The notes beneath the pieces are model-generated. The model worked only from the letters and a program-made list of their open reading frames with translations. It was not told the origin of the DNA and made no database searches. Shown here in pieces: positions 58,596 to 64,000 of a stretch of DNA of 64,000 nt. Position numbers and translations under genes: made by a program. Numbering within the stretch: the stretch's first letter is position 1; each line of letters starts with the position of its first letter. This DNA is from Halichoerus grypus (Eukaryota > Chordata > Mammalia > Carnivora > Phocidae): NCBI RefSeq assembly GCF_964656455.1, contig NC_135725.1, forward strand, positions 46,536,486-46,600,485. The letters are read 5' to 3'.

Positions 58596-60469
58596 TGTAG
58601 ATCCTTCTCTCAATAACATATCACCAGTTAAGAATTCCTCCCACTTCTTAGGCATGGAGCACCGGAGAAAATTCAGTTACTTCATATTTATTTGAAAAAG
58701 GCTACAAGCTACTTATCAAAGTCAAGACTGTGTCTGAAAAGCTAAAGCAGATCTTTTTTTTTTTTTTTAAGTCGAACAAAAGAAAAGTTCCTTCCTTAGC
58801 ACTAAAAAAGAAGCATTGCCACCCAAGATCACACTGTGGTCACCCAAGTAGCGACAACTTCAGAGAACCAGCTCTTAACTTCTTCCTGTCACTGCAAGGG
58901 TGGTAGAAGGTTTTCTATTTAGTAAAAGGACATAAATACAAAAGGAAATGATTTAAAGGGTCTATTACTCACATGAGGACATGATTCAAAGAAAAAAAGA
59001 GATTATGGATACTACAGAGCCAATGGTAGGGGGAAAGAGTTGGTTGTCCATTAAAATAACTGTGGCGAGCCAAATCCTCACTACATGTTATTTCAACCAC
59101 AGCCTCATCTGGTTAACTTTCCTAAGATTTCACCACCAGAATCAAACTGGCAAATCGTCACTCAAAAGAGTATTAAATTCTAGGGCCAGAAGGAACAAGG
59201 AAGTCATTCAAAACACCTCTCTCTAATTCAAGATTACCACACCTTAAAGCCAATCCAAATAAATAAGAACTTAATGGCTTCTTAAAATTATGCAGAGAAG
59301 GCATTTTTAAATGCCTAACTCAACTGGCATCATTTCTAGAGTTCCGTATTTCAGGAAATACTTATTTACTTCTCACCTAAGTCCCTCCTGCTGTAGCTTA
59401 TTCTCATTTCATCATTTTAGGCTATCATCAATCATATATTATACAATTTTTAAGTACTTCATATATTTCAAGATCTTTTCCAAATCAAGGAATTATATGT
59501 CCATTTTTCCTATAGTTTTGGATGACATAAACTTCGTACTATTTAGGATATTTTTTTCTTAGAAATTTCAGTACTAACTTTGAATTAGACAAGTTCCAAA
59601 CTAGTAGCTCTCCACTTCATTGTGCAAACAAGAAAACAACTTCCTTAATATGTAAGAGAGAATGAAGATTTTATTAAACAATGCCTTTTGAAATTTCAGC
59701 TCCTAATTTTACCCTACTACCATGCCAAGACTATCAGCCTCTCCCAAACCTTTACCATCTAGAGTTGATGACAGCCCACTTTCTAGAGGCTAAAGCCTCA
59801 GATACTCCGTCTACCTTCTTGCTCAAAAAATGTACACAGTCTCAATACACACTCCATCTGATATCTGAAACCTCCAACCTATACGTGTTGAAGAAATGTA
59901 CTCCAAATTCAGAGTCTTCTCTTATCCTGTCCAGTTTAACCATTTCTACAGATTCCTCTAGATACCTGTTTAGACCTTTATCTCCCAACCTAAGAAAGTT
60001 AGACTCTTTATCATAACATCCTCTATTTCCCTGTCTTAGTCACTCCTGAATTTAAGAGGTGATATCCCACACAAATATATATAAAGAACATATACCATCA
60101 GGAATTCCTACCTATTACTAGTCAGTAGGTTTAACAATAGATTATCATAAAAATACAGAGCTCTGTTAAGTCCCAAAGAGGAGAATGCATATTAACTAAG
60201 ATAAATAGTATAAGAGGCATTAAAAATCTGGTTTCATTTTATTATTTTTATCCAAGAGAAGTTCCAATGATTGTACATTTATTTCTCAGGTAATGAACCA
60301 AACATCTGTCCTTGCCATTTACTTAGATCCTGTTGTTTCTTATACTAATTGTGTTTAACACATTATACAATACCTCTTGACTGTTTATAACCTAAAAAAC
60401 AGACCTTCTACCCTCTTGCCTCACCCCACCTCCAACTGTCTTTGCAGATCTTAGAATTATACCTGACTA

Positions 60470-60668
60470 GGGGCGCCTGGTGGCTCAGTCATTAAGCATC
60501 TGCCTTCGGCTCAGGTCATGATCTCAGGGTCCTGGGATCGAGCCCCGGGCTCCCTGCTCCACGGGAAGCCTGCTTCTCCCTCTCCCACTCCCCCTGCTTG
60601 TGTTCCCTCTCTCGCTGTGTCTCTCTCTGTCAAATAAATAAATAAAATCTTTAAAAAAAAAAAAAGAT
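60470..60668 (+). mobile_element. SINEC, young subfamily
   Basis: GGGGCGCCTGGTGGCTCAGTC head and CACGGGAAGCCTGC; the piece between GAGCCCC and GGGCTCC is shortened (CGCATC missing). AAATAAATAAATAAAATC tail. The duplication TTATACCTGACTA is at 60457-60469 and 60669-60681. Confidence 0.95.
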
Positions 60669-60942
60669 TTATACCTGACTATTCAGCTGCTGAGAATTGG
60701 AATTGACAAATGACAAGTTGTCATGGCTTCTTCAGACGCAAAAAAAGTTGTAAAAAAGAAAAAGACAATTAGAGGGCAACAACTGTAAATCATTTCAGAC
60801 CCTAAAAGCAAAATGACCATTCCATACTCAGTAATCCATATTATGGCAATGATCAGAAATATTCAATGACATACCACCATGGATACTCATATATCACTGA
60901 AGATAATTACAATTTTTAAAAAGTAGCAAATACATATGCATA

Positions 60943-62508
60943 CACAAAAGACCCCAAATAGCCACAGCAATCTTGTAAAAGAAACATAAAACTGAAGGTA
61001 TCACAATTCCAGACTTCAAGTTATATTACAAAGCTATAGTAATCAAAACAGTATGGGGCTAGCACAAAAATAGACACATAGATCAATGTGACAGAACAGA
61101 AAACCCAGAAATAAACCCACAATTATATGGTCAATTAATCTTTGACAAAGGAGGCAAGAATATACAATGGGAAAAAGACAGTCTCTTCAACAAATGGTGT
61201 TGGAAAAACTGAACAGCTACGTGCAAAAGAATGAAACTGGACCACTTTCTCAGACCATACATAAAAATAAACTCAAAATGGATTAAGGACCTAACTGTGA
61301 TACCTGAAACCATAAAAATCCTAGAGAGGGCACAGCAGGAATTTCTCTGACATCAGCGTAGCAACATCTTTCTAGATATGTCTCCTCAGGCAAGGGAAAC
61401 AAAAACAAAAATAAACTATTGGGACTACACCAAAATAAAAAGCTTCTGCACAGAGAAGGAAACAATCAACAAAACTAAAAGACAACCTACTGAATGGGAG
61501 AACATATTTACAAACGACATATCCAATAAAGGGTTAGTATCCAAAATATATAAAGAACTGATACAACACCACAAAACCCCAAATAATCCAATTTCCAATT
61601 AAAAAATAGGCAGAAGACATGAACAAACATTTCTCCAAAGAAGACATACACAGATGGCCAAAAGACACATGAAAAGATGTGCAACATCACTCATCAGGGA
61701 AATGCAAATCAAAACTACAAGGAGATAACACCTCAAACCTGTCAGAAGGGCTAAAACCAAAAACGTAAGAAACAAAGGTTAGCAAGTAAATGGAGGAAAA
61801 GGAACCTGTGTGCACTGTTGGTGGGAATGCAAACTGATGCAGCCACTATGGAAAACAGTATGGAGGTTCCTCAAAAAGTTACAAATAGAACAACCCTATG
61901 ATCCAGTAATTGCACTACTGGGTATTTATCCAAAAAATACAAAAACAACAATTCAAAGGGATACATGAATCCTTATGTTTACTGCAGCATTATTTACAAC
62001 AGCCAAATTATGCAAGCAGCCCAAGTGTCCATTGACAGATGAATGGATAAAGAAGATGGGGCATATATACATATATATGTGTATATGTGTGTGTGTGTGT
62101 CTATACACACACACAACAGAATGCTACTCAATTATAAAAAAGAATGAAATCTTACTATCTTCAACAACATGAATAGAACTACACAGTATAAGGCTAAGCA
62201 AAATAAGTCAGAAAAAGATAAATACCATATGATTTCACACATATGTGGAATTTAAGAAACAAAATAAACAAACAGAGGTGGGCAGGGGGAAGAAACACAA
62301 TCCAAGGAACACACTCAACTACAGAGAACAAACTAATGGTTACTAGAGGTGGGGTGGGTGAATGAAATAGGTGATGGGGACTAAGAGTACACTTATCATG
62401 GTGAGCACTGAGTAATACAGGATTGTTGAAAGACAGTATTATACACCTGAAACTAATATAACACTGTATGTTAACTACAAGGGGATTAAAATAAAAAACT
62501 TAATTAAA
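60943..62508 (+). mobile_element. L1, 5'-truncated, 1.57 kb, C-terminal ORF2 and 3'-UTR
   Basis: It starts within ORF2 and keeps a 74-codon open piece at 61378-61602 reading [19 protein letters not shown], the C-terminal part of L1 ORF2p. GTTTACTGCAGCATTATTTAC and TATACACCTGAAACTAATATA follow. The perfect 15-base duplication AAATACATATGCATA is at 60928-60942 and 62509-62523. It is dead through stops and truncation. A TA/TG repeat sits at about 62065-62115. Confidence 0.93.
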
Positions 62509-62851
62509 AAATACATATGCATATGATTTTTTAAATGACAATCAGCAAAATATTAACATATTTCAAGTGTAGGATGCCACTGATCATAAACAGATTCAAC
62601 ATTACTGTATGCCATACTAAGAAGAAAATATAGCCAGGAAAACCCCTCGTACTGCTTAGTAGACATATCCCAGTTTCAAAGATGTTAAATGCAGATCTCA
62701 CAATCTATGAAATACAGCAGTTATATCATTATAGTTGATTTATTATTTGCAGGCATATGAACATACCATAAAAGATTTGGCTAAAGATGGTGTGCACAAA
62801 AGGGCAATCCAGCAAACTGATCTTGGAGAGAAATCTTATCAAGGAAGGTTT

Positions 62852-63056
62852 TTTGGTTTTTTGTTTGTTTGTTTATTTGTTTTAAGATTTATTTATTTTA
62901 GTGAGGAGGGGAAGGGGAGAGGGAGAGAGAGAATCTCAAGCAGACTCCACACCGAGCATGGAGCCCGATGTGGGAATCCATCTCACGACCCAGAGATCAT
63001 GACCTGAGCTGAAATCAAGAGTCGGATGCTTAACTGACTGAGCCACCAGGCGCCCC
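62852..63056 (-). mobile_element. SINEC, older copy, minus strand
   Basis: AAGATTTATTTATTTTAGTG, a GA-rich part, CATGACCTGAGCTGAAATC and GAGCCACCAGGCGCCCC. The T-rich tail carries (GTTT)n. The borders TCAAGGAAGGTTTT and TCAAGTAAGTTTTA may be the duplication. Confidence 0.9.
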
Positions 63057-63179
63057 TCAAGTAAGTTTTATTTTCCTTCTGGTGTCACTGTATTTTCCAT
63101 CTAGGCCTCTTCAAAGTTTTGATGAAGAAGCTATCGTGGGAGAATTCTAATACATACTCCACCATGCTCTCCAAGTTAT

Positions 63180-63690
63180 TCCTTTAACCCTTCGCTCTTG
63201 TTTTCTAACACAGAATAGTCATTCTACCATCATGACCCTGCACTGCTGTGCTGGAGAAGTGTCTCCATTGCTTAATACTTCCTCAACGGACACACTCGAC
63301 TGCCTACAGCTCATAAAACCAGAAAGGTTTCTATTCTTTTGGCCCTTATGCCCTTGGCTCTCCTTATTACCCACCTGCCTGGGAGAAACTTCTTCATCTT
63401 TCAAAACTCAATCCCAAAATTACTCCTCTTCCCTGCCTTCCCCACTAAGACTTTCCGGGCATCTTCCTCATAAGCTCCCCCCCTCCCAAATTATAAATTT
63501 CCCCTCTATAGCCTATATACAAGCAACATTTCAGTGCACTTGAAATCTGCTTCTCTGGTCCCCTACAAGTCTGTAACCTGTAAAATCTATAAAAAGAACC
63601 ACTTTTTTTTTTTTTTCCCCTGCTTGGTATTGCCAGGACCTAGTATGGTACTTACCCCAAGTATTCAAAACATTTGATGAAATACTGAAA
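63180..63690 (+). mobile_element. Probable LINE L2 3' region
   Basis: CTCAACGGACACACTCGACTG, CAAAACTCAATCCCAAAATTA and GGTATTGCCAGGACCTAGTATG resemble the L2 ORF2 end and 3'-UTR in diverged form. A 103-codon frame here is not a recognisable protein. Confidence 0.5.
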
Positions 63691-64000
63691 ACAAATTGTG
63701 AACATAAGAACACTATGACCCAGAAAATAATAATTATATAATCACACTCACATCCTGAACTCAGTTAAATATTTTCAAAAGATAAGGAGTATGGCAAAGG
63801 TCTTTGAAAACATGAATCAAACTTATATAAGTCCCCTGGTGAAAATCTGTATTTTTCTTAATCAGATTGTTAAAGCAAGAGCATATTCATGACTTGGTTA
63901 ATGACTGGATTTTACATATCTAAATTGCTTTTAATTGGTAAAATTCTCTCAGGGAAATATAAATCCCACATGATTTTAAGAGAGTTTTTCACTAACTGGC

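Larger units (their letters stand above)
33821..64000 (-). other. MLLT3: MLLT3 intron 2, 3' part (window ends inside it)
   Basis: Sequence above exon 3 is intron 2, which is very long in human MLLT3. I searched for exon 2 (the YEATS start, around THDWMVF) and did not find it. Unique or unassigned stretches over 300 bases: 33850-34500, 35800-36950, 37240-39050, 39960-40780, 41660-42490, 42970-45020, 45450-48100, 48270-49460, 49760-53900, 54000-54870, 55670-56190, 57680-60450, 60690-60930, 62530-62830 and 63700-64000. These are AT-rich apart from about 54500-55550. Weak ancient-repeat resemblances occur near 46790-47000, 47720-47770 and 57840-57880. No coding potential is recognised. Confidence 0.9.

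Noticed and set aside
61378..61602. L1 ORF2p-like open piece
   Set aside because: Real L1 ORF2 C-terminal similarity, but only 74 codons in a 5'-truncated, stop-containing element. Listed as part of the mobile element rather than as a coding gene.
493..63056. Repeated units as a CRISPR-like or satellite array
   Set aside because: The recurring blocks are dispersed, occur on both strands, have unequal spacing and target duplications. They are SINEs, not an array.
33821..64000. MLLT3 exon 2
   Set aside because: I looked for the YEATS start (THDWMVF and HLHESFPRPKR on the minus strand) and found nothing. Intron 2 must extend beyond the window.

Overview
This window is mammalian nuclear DNA from a carnivoran. 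The clearest sign is more than thirty tRNA-Lys-derived SINEC (Can-SINE) copies with the head GGGGCGCCTGGGTGGCTCAG, a CT-rich middle and an AAATAAATAAAATCTTT tail, together with young carnivore-type L1 3' ends. The SINE subfamily with TCGTTAAGCGTCTGCC and CTCCGCGGGAAGCCTGC resembles copies I associate with bears and other arctoids. An ursid, or failing that another caniform, is my inference rather than a proof.

Only one gene is visible: MLLT3 (AF9), read from the minus strand. Two consecutive internal coding exons are present, both from the YEATS domain: exon 3 (33738-33820, residues 65-92 in human AF9 numbering) and exon 4 (23759-23902, residues 93-140). Both have canonical GT/AG sites, and they join in frame at 227 coding bases. 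The rest is intron: more than 30.1 kb of intron 2 (33821-64000), all 9.8 kb of intron 3 (23903-33737) and more than 23.7 kb of intron 4 (1-23758). Exon numbering follows my recollection of the human gene.

Layout in window order. 1-9.7 kb: an old L1 split by SINEs, a young L1 and a MER5-type element, then further old and young L1s. 9.7-17.9 kb: mostly unique or ancient intron sequence with MIRs and one SINE, including a striking perfect hairpin at 10125-10163. 17.9-23.3 kb: densely nested L1 and SINE insertions. 23.7-33.8 kb: the two exons with intron 3, which holds L2, L1 and SINE copies. 33.8-45.2 kb: intron 2 with scattered L2, MIR and SINE copies and an AT-rich palindromic tract. 45.2-56.9 kb: a long stretch with no SINEC or young L1, containing G-rich, purine and inverted-repeat elements. 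56.9-64 kb: SINEs, a 1.6-kb L1 and an L2.

I found no CRISPR array, operon, complete protein-coding gene, RNA gene or new multi-gene system. Almost all open reading frames over 60 codons lie in repeats or are chance intronic frames. The most useful second-look items are the two perfect inverted repeats, the SINE-free block in intron 2, the two alternative 3' ends of the young L1 family, and the match of intron 4 to the region known in human MLLT3 for leukaemia breakpoints.
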